A DNA stretch of 64,000 nucleotides from Mesostigma viride (Eukaryota > Streptophyta > Mesostigmatophyceae > Mesostigmatales > Mesostigmataceae). Positions 21,843 through 33,900 of the stretch are shown here, piece after piece. The notes beneath the pieces are model-generated. The model searched no databases and had not been told where the DNA came from. It saw only the letters and a list, made by a program, of their open reading frames with translations. The translations under genes were made by a program, and so were the position numbers. Where the stretch lies: assembly GCA_009746045.1 (NCBI GenBank), contig RPFO01000034.1, forward strand, positions 829,240 to 893,239. The letters are read 5' to 3'. Every line of letters starts with the position of its first letter. Within the stretch, counting starts at the first letter, position 1.

Positions 21843-23179
21843 TCGGGAAACTACCCGACCTGTCGGGTAGTTTGACTAACGGTCGAATTTCGCGCCGCGC
21901 CGTGAGCGCCGCGCCACTTGTGACGGATGTCAGTGGTCCGGTGGGTCCGGGGACACTTAGGGACGAGGGTGGTGCATAGGTTTGGGGGTAATATTCGCCA
22001 TAGCCTGGTAATTACAACGTGCATTGAGCAGGTATCACGTGACTTTGGCGGGAAATTTTCACTCGCGCGCGCGCGTAACTAGATATGGCTGCCAGCATGC
22101 CGTTCTCACGGAAATTTTGCGTGTCGAGGCTAGAAACGGTTCAGAATTTCGCTCAGAATGACTTAACGTGATTTTCGTAGGTCAGGCATGGCCAAACTTG
22201 TAGGATTGGGAAAATTCAGGTAGGAAAATACTGCCTTCTGGGTCGTCAGTGCCAGATGAGTAATCGCTTATCATATTTCCATTTTATCCTCGTGGCCGGG
22301 CAGTCTGCGCCAGCCCAAGCATCCAGATTTGGTACCGGATGTCCGCTGATGCGTTTGCTGGGAATGCGGACGCGTTGATAGGTAATATTTGAACGGAGCA
22401 TCAACCTTGTAATCATAAAGGATGCATGCATGATGCGGCTATGGCGACCTATGCCTGTAAAGCAATGGTATGTGTGAGATATGAGGGTCCCGGCCAGTGG
22501 AATCCGGGCAGGACGTGAACGAGCCAGGTATGGCAACGTGTTTGCGTGTCCTTTGCAGCGGAATACGTCTCCCATGCATTATATTTGACAAGCTTTTTAG
22601 TGCACCTTTCAGCAAGCCTCCATGCCTGCTGTAAAGAGGGGTATTAGCCCTGCAAGTGACCAGTTTATGGCATTTCTTTGGAGCATATCATTTCGTTAAT
22701 GCAGGTAGGCAACATGTTTGTATTCCAGCACCTTTGGCAATCTTTTATAGCTTGCTATAATGCATTCTTGTATTGCATGTCTTAGATGGCTGTTTACGCG
22801 CGCGTAACCCACACACATATATGAGCACCTTATATAGGTCTAATGGGTTATCCGGGTGGTCTGACCCAAGGAAAGCACCATTGGACTATCCAACTAAGTT
22901 GTCCAATGTTGTTGTTGAGGTTCCATACCCTCCCTGAGAAGTTAGGTGGGGGTTCACTTTTCCTTGGGGAAAAAAGATCGTCTTTTGTCCAAGTTTGACT
23001 GGAGCTATCATCCAAATGCTTCGATAAACCCGTGGTATTATTGCATATTCTGAAAGCCCTCGAAGTGTAGATACTCCTAGCATCTTGGTTGGGGGCATTT
23101 GGAGTTGTGGCCTGTGAGTTATGATTTTTCTCATTTTCAGGGGTCTGAAAGTGCCAAAAATGGTCCTCCCGACTAAGGG
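21836..23179. mobile_element. piggyBac-like non-autonomous DNA element, 1,344 bp, in TTAA site
   Basis: Ends are CCCTTAGTCGGGA and its inverse TCCCGACTAAGGG, flanked by TTAA on both sides (21832-21835 and 23180-23183), the invariant piggyBac target. A subterminal palindrome (AACTACCCGACC/TGTCGGGTAGTT) lies just inside the left end. Internal ORFs on the minus strand are short and unlike transposase, so mobilisation would need a source elsewhere. Removal leaving one TTAA reconstitutes the LINE frame exactly. Confidence 0.9.
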
Positions 23180-23205
23180 TTAAGCAAACACTCAATACTT
23201 ATGAC

Positions 23206-25005
23206 ATGGCGAAATTGCAACAAGCCCAGCTAGCCTTGGACAAACTGCGATACGAAAGACACGCTAACGCCATAGATGCGGAAAACCTTTGGTGGCACAC
23301 AACGGGGGAAAAAATGAATAAAGAATATTTTGCACTCCTCCCCAAGCAACGAACACACACGCTGATAACAGAAATTCACGACGACCAGGGCATCCACACA
23401 GACACCCATTCCATACTAAACAGCGGTCATCAATATTTTACGAAGCTATTCCGAAGTAAACCGCACCCTGAAGCACCTCAAGCTATCCACCAAGTCCTTC
23501 AGGCGATACCACGGCACCTCACCACCACGCAGCAGCAAGAACTAGATCAGACACCCACACAAGCTGAGACACAGGCTGCTATGCTCAAAATCAAACTCGG
23601 CAGTGCACCCGGCGTGGACGGCATCCCTGTAGAATTTTGGAGGAAGTTTTGGCCCGACCTTTCTGCCGGCTTTTACAAATGCGTCCTCGAAGTATGGCGC
23701 ACAGGTATCGTCCCTGGCAACTGGGCAGAAACCGCACTAATCCTCATATTTAAAAAGGGGTCTAAAACTCAATGGCAAAACTACCGTCCCATACGACTAC
23801 TCACGGTTGCGTACAAAATCATCAGTAAAATACTACAACTACGCATTTACACAGTACTCGACGACCTAATCGGTCCGGAACAAGTCGGCTTCCGCGCTAA
23901 CCTACACATAAACGATAGCATAACCATGCTTATGGACATAGTGGAAAAAGCGTGGCGCCACAACATACTCGGCATCATACTATTTTGGGATTTCAAAAAA
24001 GCTTTTGACCGCATGTGTTGGGACTACCTCGAGAAGACATTGCGCGGTTTCGGATTTGGTGGCACTTTCACGTATGTCACCATCGGTATGATTAAATCGC
24101 TCTCATGGACCCTACTCCTAAACGGGCACTTCTCACGCACAGGCACTAGCTCTAGGTCACTCCCACAAGGCGACTGCATGTCCCCGCTCCTGTTTCTTCT
24201 TGCGCATGCCGGGCTGTTCTTTTTGCACGCTCGCGACAACAGGATCAGGGGCTTCCCCATCCAAGGTAAACCGCGAGGTTTGTTCCAAACTGCTTATGTT
24301 GATGACACCACTAATGTCTGTACCTCCACTACCGATGTGCATGCTATCATGGAGAATATCACGACATACTCTATGGCCTCTCAACAGCGGTGTAACGTGC
24401 AAAAGTCCACGGGGCTGCACATCGGGAGAGGATCCTCCCCCCGCTTATCACTCCCTAATCTGCCTGTGACATGGGTCCAGCCAGACGGTCACCACCTATT
24501 ACACAACTGCCCTATCGGCTGCACTATGGATGGACGTCTTGCTGAACACCCCACCTTTTTGTATGACAACACAACACACAGTGGCAAACTCACAGGCATG
24601 CTCCAAGCGGCATCAAGATGGGCAGCGATTCCCCGTCTCAGCCTACGGGGCAGGGTCCTCCTCACCAACCAAATGTTATTCTCCAAAGTGCTCTACTACT
24701 GCCAAGGTCACCCACCTAACGAGTACACCACCAAGATCATCCAACGAATCGGCAGCAATTTTGTTTGGAAACAGCAGGGTATCATAACACACACGGTGCC
24801 GGGATGGATCGATCGGGACATGTCCTATATGCCATGGGTTCAAGGAGGCTTGGGCTTACATAATATGGAGTGGCGTTTATGGTCAGTGTACACCAGACAG
24901 ATCTTAACCGCGTTCATAGGGGGGGGGCCCACAATCAATCTACAATACCCATGCCAAATTTTATTACTTGAGGAGACGCCATTTCAACAAATACATGACA
25001 ATTGA
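23206..25005 (+). CDS. LINE reverse transcriptase domain
   Basis: RT motifs of the L1 type appear in order: GSAPGVDGIPVEFW, LIFKKGSKTQWQNYRPI, GFRANLHINDSI, motif A FWDFKKAFDRM, motif B SLPQGDCMSPLLF, motif C AYVDDTTN with the catalytic Asp pair, and motif D GLHIG. C-terminal RLWSVYTRQIL is shared with a fragment at 20.36 kb. Translation did not originally begin here: the frame continues the endonuclease ORF across the piggyBac-like insertion. The protein ends early after the RT with no recognisable RNase H or zinc knuckle, and an AT-rich ATTTATTAAA tail follows from 25,100. Confidence 0.93.
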   Translation: MAKLQQAQLALDKLRYERHANAIDAENLWWHTTGEKMNKEYFALLPKQRTHTLITEIHDDQGIHTDTHSILNSGHQYFTKLFRSKPHPEAPQAIHQVLQAIPRHLTTTQQQELDQTPTQAETQAAMLKIKLGSAPGVDGIPVEFWRKFWPDLSAGFYKCVLEVWRTGIVPGNWAETALILIFKKGSKTQWQNYRPIRLLTVAYKIISKILQLRIYTVLDDLIGPEQVGFRANLHINDSITMLMDIVEKAWRHNILGIILFWDFKKAFDRMCWDYLEKTLRGFGFGGTFTYVTIGMIKSLSWTLLLNGHFSRTGTSSRSLPQGDCMSPLLFLLAHAGLFFLHARDNRIRGFPIQGKPRGLFQTAYVDDTTNVCTSTTDVHAIMENITTYSMASQQRCNVQKSTGLHIGRGSSPRLSLPNLPVTWVQPDGHHLLHNCPIGCTMDGRLAEHPTFLYDNTTHSGKLTGMLQAASRWAAIPRLSLRGRVLLTNQMLFSKVLYYCQGHPPNEYTTKIIQRIGSNFVWKQQGIITHTVPGWIDRDMSYMPWVQGGLGLHNMEWRLWSVYTRQILTAFIGGGPTINLQYPCQILLLEETPFQQIHDN

Positions 25006-25423
25006 TGCTCATTGTGAATGCGTTTCCACATGAAATCATTACCATTTCATGCAATTTGGTCACTGGTGCGCTTTCCGCGTGCACTTTTCATTACTAGATT
25101 GCTTAAATTTATTAAAATTTATTAACATTTATTAAAATTTATTCAAGTCGGGGTAAAATTGGCTGTTTTTGTCAAAGTGTCATGCACTCGGAGGGTAAGC
25201 AAGTGAGACAAGTTGTAGATTAAATTTACAATTGCACAACCCTCTCCACGACCCCGCTAGTTCTATTTATAGAACGAATTATAATTATTGCCAAAATTGT
25301 GCACAAGCCTGTGCACAACCCAACCAGTAATTCCCACTTGAACTTTGAATATTCAAGTGAATGCTCTGGAGACAGATGTACAGATCGATCTTTACAAATG
25401 TACACGAGTTCAGATCAAGCTAT
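25006..25423. other. AT-rich intergenic sequence
   Basis: Contains direct repeats of TTTATTAAAATTTATTAA (25,105-25,145). It may be the LINE 3' tail and the 3' UTR of the minus-strand gene. No gene is seen. Confidence 0.5.
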
Positions 25424-26243
25424 CTAACTACCTACTAACAGGCGTTTCTTTACAGGTGCCCGTCCGCTCGTCTTCTTTACACCCCCCTCCCGCACATCTG
25501 CGCCAGCCTTCCCTTGAGGTTTTCGTTTGCCCTGCCCTGCGGCTTGGTCTCCCCCCTTCTCTTGGAGTCGTGGGGAAGATCTGGTCGCTGGGGAAGATCT
25601 GGTCGCCAGGTACCCCTTGTCCATCCACCACTCCAAATACGTTCCCTCAGGTGGCTTGAAACAGTTCCGCATCTCGTCTTGTTGTACCTTGAAAATTATG
25701 TTGGGCATCGTCCCCTCCTCCCCATTAATCCAGATTCCCTTTTCGTCACACCCTTCTGCCCAAAATTTAACGTACCACACGCCCGTTTTATCCACCTTTC
25801 GAACGACTCCATGCACCAGGAACGTGTCGACGTGGAAATCAGGCATGTGTGCCAGCTTCATTGGGTCTGCATTGAGTTTAGCCACCGAATCAGCAGCCCA
25901 CGTGGGCTTCCACAACGTATCAAGGCGCTGGGATTGGTTCTTCCGATACTGGCAAAATTCCCCGCCGTGCTTGCACAATACCGAAACCGGACATCCAACA
26001 GGCGAGCGGGGCACGACCCGTTTCCCCCCCCCCCACCTTCCAGATTCTCCATCCACGTCTGCCAACTTGGTAGTGGCACTTTCTTGTCTAGTGGCTTGGG
26101 CTGGGTTGCGGTAACTGTGACACGTCTTTGTGGCGCTTCCTCCTCAGGTTCCGATTCTTCCGATTCTTCCGAATCTTCCTCAAACCCTTTGGGTGGGCCG
26201 CCATGCGCGTCATCCTTTGGCGGCTCCTCTTCAGACTCGTCAC
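25424..26243 (-). CDS. Unknown gene, last exon
   Basis: Acceptor CACACAG at 26,244-26,250, then an acidic, serine/glutamate-rich stretch (SEESEESEPEEEAP), then a folded-looking part (VWYVKFWAEGCDEKGIWING), then a lysine/glycine-rich tail with stop at 25424-25426. A one-base slip in the C11 tract (about 26,024-26,035) is needed to keep the frame. Confidence 0.55.
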
Positions 26244-26362
26244 CTGTGTGTGGGACAAGCAATGACGAGCGGCGCAATTAGTTATCATTACAATCGCAAA
26301 TCAAACTTGGGAATATGCAAACATCATAATTTAACCGACCATATTCACTCAGATTAACTTAC

Positions 26363-27490
26363 CCTTTGACAGATGACTAGCCGTTGCTCTTGATCGAACG
26401 TGCCCGCCAGGCGAAAGGAGCTTTTTGCAGTAGTCGACGGCACGCCCCAACATCCCCCCCCCGACGCCCCCGAATTCCCCCTCGAGCCTCCCTCCCCTCC
26501 CCCCCCTCCTTCCCCCCTTCCCCCGATGCGCCGGTCGACCCGCCCCCCTCTCCGCCCTTCGACCCGCCCCCCTCTCCGCCCTTTGACCCGCCCCCCTCTC
26601 CACCCTTCTCTCCCCCCCCCTCTCCGCCCTTGGACCCGCCCCCCTCTCCGCCCTTTGACCCGCCCCCCTCTCCACCCTTTGACCCGCCCCCCTCTCCGCC
26701 CTTCGACCCGCCCCCCTCTCCGCCCTTCGACCCCCTCCCCTCTCCGCCCTTCTCTCCGCCCCCCTCTCCATCCTTCGACCCCCTCCCCTCTCCGCCCTTC
26801 GACCCGCCCCCCTCTCCGTGCTTCGACCCCCCCCCCTCTCCGCCCTTCGACCCCCCCCCTCTCCGCCCTTCGACCCGCCCCCCTCTCCGTCCTTCGACCC
26901 CCCCCTCTCCGCCCTTCGACCCGCCCCCCTCTCCGCCCTTCGAACCCCCCCCTCTCCGTCCTTCGACCCGCCCCCCTTATCACCACCCTCATTCCCGTCC
27001 CCCTCATCATCGCCGGCACCATCATCACCAACCTCCTCCCCATCATCACCCCCATGTGACCCGACATCCTCATCATCCCCCATTGAGACGTCTTCGGCCG
27101 CGGGGGTCTCCGAGGCGGCGCGCTTCCGGCGTTTCTTTTTGGTGCCAGCGCCTGCCGTCTCCAGCGGACGCTTCTGGGCTGCACCCGCAATTTCCTTGCC
27201 CGAACGGCCGTTGGGATTGGAAATATCCTCCCCCTGTGGCCGCTTCCCAAGTACCTTCAGAAGGACCTTAAACCCATCCACCTGCTCCTTTGACCCAATG
27301 AAGATCACGGGTGGGTTGAAGAATCCCGTGAAATCGCCTAGGTACGACGACCAGTCGTCCTTCACACCATTGAAATCTCCACAATCCTTCGCCGCCTTCC
27401 AGTCCCTTTTCTCCACCCACAAACCCGTTCGACCCTTCAACAATTCCTCATCATTCCACAGCTTCGCGTGGTGTTCCAAATTCAGCAGCC
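26363..27490 (-). CDS. Unknown gene, exon 2 distal part (after the LTR insertion)
   Basis: Continues the exon cut at the LTR junction. It reads LWNDEELLKGRTGLWVEKRD, then FNPPVIFIGSKEQVDGFKVL, a KKKRRKRA basic cluster, an acidic patch and the 24-bp coding repeats. Donor GTAAGT lies at 26,362-26,357. Phase matches the next exon. Confidence 0.6.
26520..26990. repeat. 24-bp coding tandem repeat in the unknown gene
   Basis: About 19 variants of GACCCGCCCCCCTCTCCGCC plus CTTC. On the minus strand they encode arginine/glutamate/glycine octapeptides (RRAERGGG, RRAERGAG), a charged disordered linker. The shadow ORFs on the plus strand (PPPSPPFD) are not credible genes. Confidence 0.9.
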
Positions 27491-28063
27491 TGTTACGTCG
27501 CGTAACAATTCGTTGTAGTTACGGACGTAAATTAGGTCCTTTGCCTCGGTTGTCCCTAGGTTTACGTTTAGGCTCCTACCGGGACATTATTGTCCTCGTA
27601 ACAGTACTGTGGTACATTGGGTGCCGTTGGGCGCCGCGCCGCGTACTTTACTAGTGGTCCTGATCCTGTGGTAGAATGTAGTGGACCAGCGTGCATCAGT
27701 AGATTTAGTGGACCAGCGTGCACCTGTAGGCGAGGGCCATGTCGGCCCGAGCGTGTTGGACCGTTGGTGACCATTTATGCGCGTTCTACCCCTTGTGTGT
27801 GCACTCGGCGTGTGTTAAATGAATTAACACATATAGGCTTGGGTCACGGCAGTGTAGTTGTGTTTCCTTCCTCTATTCCTGGAGTAAACGGGTTTTGATA
27901 AATGGTTGTATGGCGTATTATAGTAACACTTACGTTAATGCATTGAGATCAGCTCCGTCACGTTCGTCTTTCGCCAGAGGGTTAAGTAGAGGAGGCCTGA
28001 CCAGTTTAGGTAGTATCAGGCCCATTAGAGGTAGAGGTGGAGGTAGATATCCGCGGCGTAACA
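27491..28063 (+). repeat. 5' LTR
   Basis: TGTTACG...CGTAACA, 573 bp, same length as the 3' LTR and differing at one position noted. The first 17 bp form a palindrome (TGTTACG-TCG-CGTAACA). Confidence 0.96.
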
Positions 28064-28064
28064 A

Positions 28065-28079
28065 TGGTTCCGGAGGAAC
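28065..28079 (+). promoter_or_regulatory. Candidate primer binding site
   Basis: TGGTTCCGGAGGAAC starts 1 bp after the 5' LTR. The leading TGG is complementary to a tRNA CCA end; the tRNA is not identified. Confidence 0.5.
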
Positions 28080-28596
28080 TTCAGTAGGTAGTGAACGAGA
28101 CGACTATCCCTTGCCACATACACCTTTTCAAGACCCCTTCCGCGTCCAGGAACAAGAAGTCGACACTTCCTTGATAGGTAATGGGCGGGTCGCCTTCAAG
28201 CTAGGAGCGTCGTGCTGCCCGTTTCGGGACACGCTTTACCTAGAAGCTAGACCTGCTCACAGCGGATAAATCCTTTCGTAGTTAGCCTGTCCTTCGCCTT
28301 GTTTTCCTGCTTACGGTTGTTTCCTGCCTTAGATAGGGGAGTATTACTGTTCGGAGACGATTAGCGTCGCAGTACCTACACCTTTTTCCTTGTGCTGCTG
28401 CTTTATTAGACGGCCGCACCCGCAGAGTTACGGGGCGCTGTGTTAGGACGAGCGCTGGGATATCCGGCCGCTGACTTAGGACGAGAGCTGGAAACTCCCG
28501 CCCTCCTTCTTCTTTCGGTGATCCAGATCGTCAAGCTAAGTCGCCTACCCCTACCTCGTCTAGCTTGACATCACAAGACACGCCAGGTGAGTTATC

Positions 28597-28989
28597 ATGA
28601 GTCAACGTCGTGTTTTTACTGCGCCTTCCCATTCATCTAGTGATAATAGTTTAGCTAAGTATTACGTAGTTATTACCCCTCAATGGTCAGCCATTTTCCT
28701 CTCTTGGTCAGATGCTAGGAAGATAGTGCAAAACCGTACATATAATGTAATTAGGTATAAGAAATTTGTTACCTTCGAGGAAGCTCAACAATTCCTTATA
28801 GACCATAGCGTATCAGATCTAGGCCTACACGTACGTTCTACTCCTCATGGTCGCCCTCCTGTAGAAGCTCTAGATTTTGCTACCCCTCCTTCGTCTCCCC
28901 CTAAGAGGGCTGCATCCTCATCTAGCTTAGATACTCCTCTCACCTTGGAATTCGGTTCCCTATCCATTACTGTTGTTAAAAAGGACTGA
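28597..28989 (+). CDS. Small ORF with caulimovirus-viroplasmin / RNase H1 N-terminal-like domain
   Basis: 130 residues, first ORF after the 5' LTR, ahead of gag. Residues 21-70 read KYYVVITPQWSAIFLSW and later YKKFVTFEEAQQFL. The pattern YYVV...IF.SW..A...V...KKF.T.EEA..F matches the Cauli_VI / RNase H1 hybrid-binding fold, which in RNase H1 binds RNA:DNA hybrid and in viroplasmin is part of a translation and inclusion-body protein. The remainder is serine/proline rich. There is no catalytic RNase H here; the element's own RNase H lies in pol. A role in binding the RNA:DNA intermediate is inference. A separate ORF of this kind before gag is unusual for Ty3/gypsy. Confidence 0.65.
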   Translation: MSQRRVFTAPSHSSSDNSLAKYYVVITPQWSAIFLSWSDARKIVQNRTYNVIRYKKFVTFEEAQQFLIDHSVSDLGLHVRSTPHGRPPVEALDFATPPSSPPKRAASSSSLDTPLTLEFGSLSITVVKKD

Positions 28990-29164
28990 TTTAAATTGTT
29001 CCTTTCTTTTAAGCCATTAAAATCTTTTCCTTTTCTTTCCTTGCCTTATATTAGGCCTTGTCCTTTATCCTTGTTGCTTTCAGTTAGATTTTTGATCATT
29101 TACTTAAACAAAAATGGATCCAGTGGGTGGTAACTGTCGCCTATACCTACCAATACTCCTACTA

Positions 29165-29198
<34 letters not shown>

Positions 29199-29351
29199 CC
29201 ATAACAACAATCGGGTAACCGACGGGACTCACTTGAAACGGTACACCATCTCACTCCTCAAGGTAATCTTCGTGCCTCACCTCCTTCTCCTCTTGCTGAT
29301 GGTCGCCGTCGTCCCTCACTTACCCCTCCTACCTATGAACAACGTCAACGT

Positions 29352-30856
29352 ATGCAAGTCAGATTTAGTGATGACCCTTCCCTTACCCTGAACCAGGCCC
29401 CTGCCCCTCCTGCAACCTTGGCTCAACCCTCCAGCAGGTCCTCACTAACTAACAATGTTTTTAGGCCTCCTTCCCACCCTGTTCCTTCCATGCCTGCTCT
29501 TAACACGGGTCGTGCCTCTGCCCCTGTCGGTCCTTCTGGGCGCCCTAGTGCAGTTCCCTTTTACCCACCTGCTTCCTGGTCCTACCCTGAGACGGCCTAT
29601 GAGGCAGCCCAGGTCCCTACCCGTGTGGCTGATTTAGAAGTTAATAGTGATTTCAGCACCATGCCCTTAGATGACAGAAATTATGATCATTTTGCCTATT
29701 CCTCTCTTCGTGAGCAATATACTGTCCCCTTCTCTTATGGGCACCAGCCTGAAACGGTGGCCCCTCTAGACCCCTACCCAAGACTTTTCCTCTTCCTTCC
29801 TTCTATCCCGCTTATGTAGCAGTGGAAGATAGTGGCCCTATGGGAAAAACTGACTCTTCTAATCCCCCTAAGCCCCCTGCTCTTCCCCTCTTTGCTAACC
29901 TTCCCAAGCTGGATGTCAAGTCTACCCCTCAACAGTTTTTCACCTTTATTATGTTGCTTACACAGAACACGGAGTCGTGGCAGAATCATAATAGATGGCG
30001 TCTTTCTGATGCTGTATTAGTTCCTCACTATCTCACAACCTGTATTACTCCTGAGCTTGCTAACCTCATTCAGTGTGAGTCTTTGGCCTCTCATGCCTAC
30101 CCTAACTCTGTAGCAGAATTGTTTAAGCGTTTAGAGAACCATTTAGTCCCTCCTGATTCAGATTGGCAGGATAGATTAGCCTTTGGTACCTTGCAGCAGG
30201 GTACTAAATCATTTAAGGAGTATATGAAAGAGTTTGATGCTCAGATGGTACGAATTAGGGATTTGTCGGGTGCAGAAGTACGTGCTCGCTTCCTCCAAGG
30301 CCTCAGTAGACCCTTATTACGTGAAGTCAAGCGCCAGTTCTCTGCCTACCGTTTTACTGATCTGCCCCTCAAGCATGTGCGCCAGCATCTCTTGCGTGTA
30401 GCAGATTTCTTCACCACCCCTTCTCTTCCTACCCGTTCCCGTATTAATAATATTATCCTTACCCCTGAGGAGGAGAACTCCTATGTAGAAGAATTAGATA
30501 TCTGTGTTACTGACCTTTCAGCCCTTGATGTCTCTCATATCACATGCTATCATTGTAAGGAAGTAGGTCATCTTAAACGTGAGTGCCCCAAGTTCCTTTC
30601 GGGTGCTCCCCCTCATCCCGACGCTCGCCCTCCTCGTACCCCTCAGCGTGCTCCTATTCGTCCTACTTCAGGACGCATTCCTTCAGCTACCCCTAGTAGG
30701 CTGAATGCTGTGCAGACAGGATCCCCAGGGTTCCCCTATGATAATCAGGCTCCCGCACCCTCTTCGCTCCCTCGTGACCCTCCAGCAGTGGCTTTTTCGC
30801 CAGGGTCTTCTTCGGGGTTAGTTCCTATGGATTTGGGGGGGGAGGGGGAACAGTAG
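29352..30856 (+). CDS. Chromovirus gag (capsid and nucleocapsid), with a frameshift
   Basis: The proline/serine-rich N-terminal part is in frame 3 to about 29,775; from there frame 2 reads KTFPLPSFYPAY and on through the capsid to a TAG. Capsid core motifs include LENHLVPPDSDWQDRLAF and KSFKEYMKEFDAQM with FLQGLSRPLLREV, typical Retrotrans_gag. A CCHC knuckle CYHCKEVGHLKREC lies near 30,546-30,590. Leader coding may begin at the ATG at 29,114, but a further frame change is needed by the (AAT)n run at 29,167-29,196. Gag packages the genomic RNA into particles. Frameshifts may be sequencing indels given the near-identical LTRs. Confidence 0.85.
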
Positions 30857-30969
30857 GCCTGTCAGCCGGGGGTAACCTGGACAGGTCCTTAGATAGTACC
30901 CCAGATAAAAATTTTTGCCTGCCTGTTTTTATAACCTCTGTAGGAGCTGAATCTTCCCTACCACTACGT

Positions 30970-33900
30970 GTGCGTCCTCTTATGTTCTTGAATGGTGGTT
31001 TAACCGTCCCTCACACTGTTGTAGACCCCTTCTTGCATGCTGATGAACTCTTGAATGTCTCTGTGTTGGTAGATAGCGGTGCGGCTAGCTCCTTTGTGAG
31101 CGAGGCCCTAGTTAGACGTTTAGGACTAGTCCCTACCCCTCACACCAAACCCGTTACTGTTCATTATGCTGATGGTCGCACCAGTCATTCCCCGGGTACG
31201 GTGTCCCTTCCCATGGTTATACAAGGACGTACTGTCAACCTGACGGCCACTATAGGCCCTATCACTACCGCTGATGTATTACTAGGATTAGATTGGCACC
31301 AGGATAATAAGATTACTATTAATTATGATACCATGGTCATTTGGTTTCCAGATAGCTCTTACTGGGTACCTGAACGTCATTATAGATTGGAAAATTTATC
31401 CTTGGTAGATATTACTCCTCCTACACCTGTTGATCCTCCTGTAAGACCTATACCTGAAGTATTAATGTCAAATGACGAATTACGTTCTGAATTAAAGCAA
31501 AATGGATACCTATTATGTATGTTCCTTCAGTTAGAAGTACAACAGATACCTATCACTAATAATAGTGTGGATATAGATGTAAATACAGTGGATACAATAG
31601 GAGTAGGATTTACTGAAAATGAAATAGTAAGATACATGGCTGTGATAGATTCCTCAAAAGTATTTGAAGAAAAGACTCCTTCTTATCCTCCTCCTCGTTC
31701 TGTTTTACACCGTGTAGTTATCAAGGACGGTGCAGTTCCTACGCACTCTCCGATGTATAGAATGGGCCCTACCGAGTTAAAGGAACTAAAACAGATTTTA
31801 GTGTCATTATTAGAAGCAGGATTGATAGAGCCTAGTAACTCCCCCTACTCAGCTGGTGTCCTGTTAGTTCCTAAGCCAAATGGCAAGTTTCGCCTAGTTA
31901 CTGATTATAGGAAGTTGAATGATATTACTGTGAAATCTAAATACCCTCTACCTCGTATTGATGATATATTTAATAAGGTTAAAGGTTCCACTTGTTTCAC
32001 AGTACTGGATTGTGCGGATGGTTTTTGGCAGTTGCGGATAGCTCCTGAGGATTGCCATAAAACCGCCTTTGCTACCCCTTTTGGTCATTACCAGTTTAGA
32101 GTAGCGGCTATGGGACTCTGTAACTCGCCTGCCTCTTTTCAAATGTTAATGAATGAAGTGCTTAGACCTGTTATGGGAAATTCTCATCTTCCTCAGGTGT
32201 CCTCTGATCTAAAGGATCCTCCTTCTCCTCTGTTTCTTTATCTGAGCATGACCGTTCTTGTGCTCAAGCTTACTTAGATGATATTCTTATTTACTCTCCT
32301 GATTTTGAAACGCACCTACGTGATTTAAAGAAAGTATTAGAAATAATGGCTGAAAATTCTTTGTGGGCGCGCCGTGCTAAAGTGCGTTCGGGTAGGAGTG
32401 TCCCATTTTTAGGGCACGTTCTGTCAGATGCCGGGGTCGCTACCGACCCGGATAAAACTAAGTCAATTCAGGAATGGCCTACTCCTACCGACGTTAAAGG
32501 TGTACGTAGTTTCCTAGGAATTGCTTCTTACTATAGGCGTTTTATCCCGCGTTTCGCAACTATAGCAGCCCCTATTAATCATTTATTAAAGAAGGATATC
32601 CCCTTTGTTTGGAGTAGTGAGTGTCAGTCTGCTTTTCAGTGCCTAAAATCCCTACTCCTTTCCCCTCCTGTACTCATCCTACCGGATACTACTAAACCCT
32701 TTGTTGTGGCTACAGATGCTAGTAAAGTAGCTATAGGTGGTGTCCTTCTCCAGGATCAGGGTCAGGGCTTACAGCCAATTGAGTATATCTCTAGGACAAT
32801 GCTCCCTGCGGAGCGTAACTATCCCGTCCACCAGCAGGAACTCTTAGCTGTGGTGTATTGTTGCCACGCGTGGCAGCACTTCCTTAAAGGTGCTCAATTT
32901 GATGTCTGCCTGAATGAACCCTGTGAGCTAGATCCTTATAGGTTAGTTATCCAAACGGATCATCGTCCCCTTACCCATCTTCTCTCCCAACCCAACCTTA
33001 CCCCTCGGCAAGCGCGCTGGATGGAATTTTTAGCACAGTTTTCCCCTTTTAAACTTCAGTATGTCAAGGGTGTAGATAACATAGTACCAGATGCACTCTC
33101 TCGTCGTGCAGACTATTCCTTCTTCGAGGACCTTGATGTTCTCAATACTACTCTAGTTCCTACTACTATGGGTGTAACCCCTTATGGTGAACTACCTGAT
33201 GATGATTCCTATGCCTACCTCTTTCATACAGCTGTTCGCATGCCTGATCTCCTTTCTCACGTAGGACTCTCTCTCCCGTGTGAGGCCCTTCCTGTGGCCT
33301 CGGTGGGGGGGAGGGGAAAAATAAAATTTCTATACCGCTTAGCCATATAGCGACTAGGTCAGGAAAGTCTTATGAAAACGTAGTCCCCTAGGACCTCCCC
33401 TTCTCTTCGGCAAGGCGGTAGGAGATCTCTTTAAACCTGTTCTGGATACTTCTGTAGCGATGCCTACCTCTGATCTTGAACGCCTTATTAGTAGATTTAC
33501 GGCCACTGAGCCGGAAGCATTAGCTGCCATTGCTGCACATCCCCAACAATTAGGCAAGCACCCTTGTAAATTTGTAGGTGGGTTTTTATATGTGCAGATA
33601 GCAGATTCTCCCCCTCAATGGCGCCTGTATGTCCCTCCTATCTGTCGCTCCTCCTTGCTCTTTGAGTTGCATGACTTAGCTGCTCACCAGGGTGGTAAAC
33701 GGGTACGGGACCTAGTAGCCCGCTCTTATTACTGGCCTTCCCTTTATAAGGATGTGGATGAGTATGTTAGAACTTGTCAATCTTGCCAGGAAATGAAACC
33801 CAATAATGTAGGACAGATAGCAGAACCTAGGACCTTGCCTGACCCTATCATGCCTTGGGATTCTATCATGATGGATTTTGTAGGACCTTTTAGAAAGAAT

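Larger units (their letters stand above)
20781..25005 (+). mobile_element. L1-like LINE (APE endonuclease and RT), interrupted by a piggyBac-like element
   Basis: The endonuclease and RT halves are in one frame once the 1,348-bp insertion plus one TTAA is removed (20781 and 23206-1348 are both frame 3). No separate ORF1 was identified, and element ends were not defined. Confidence 0.85.

Noticed and set aside
26384..27271. Proline-rich PPPSPPFD plus-strand ORF resembling a cell-wall protein
   Set aside because: It is antisense to the charged-repeat exon of the minus-strand gene, which has matching splice sites and in-frame continuation on both sides.
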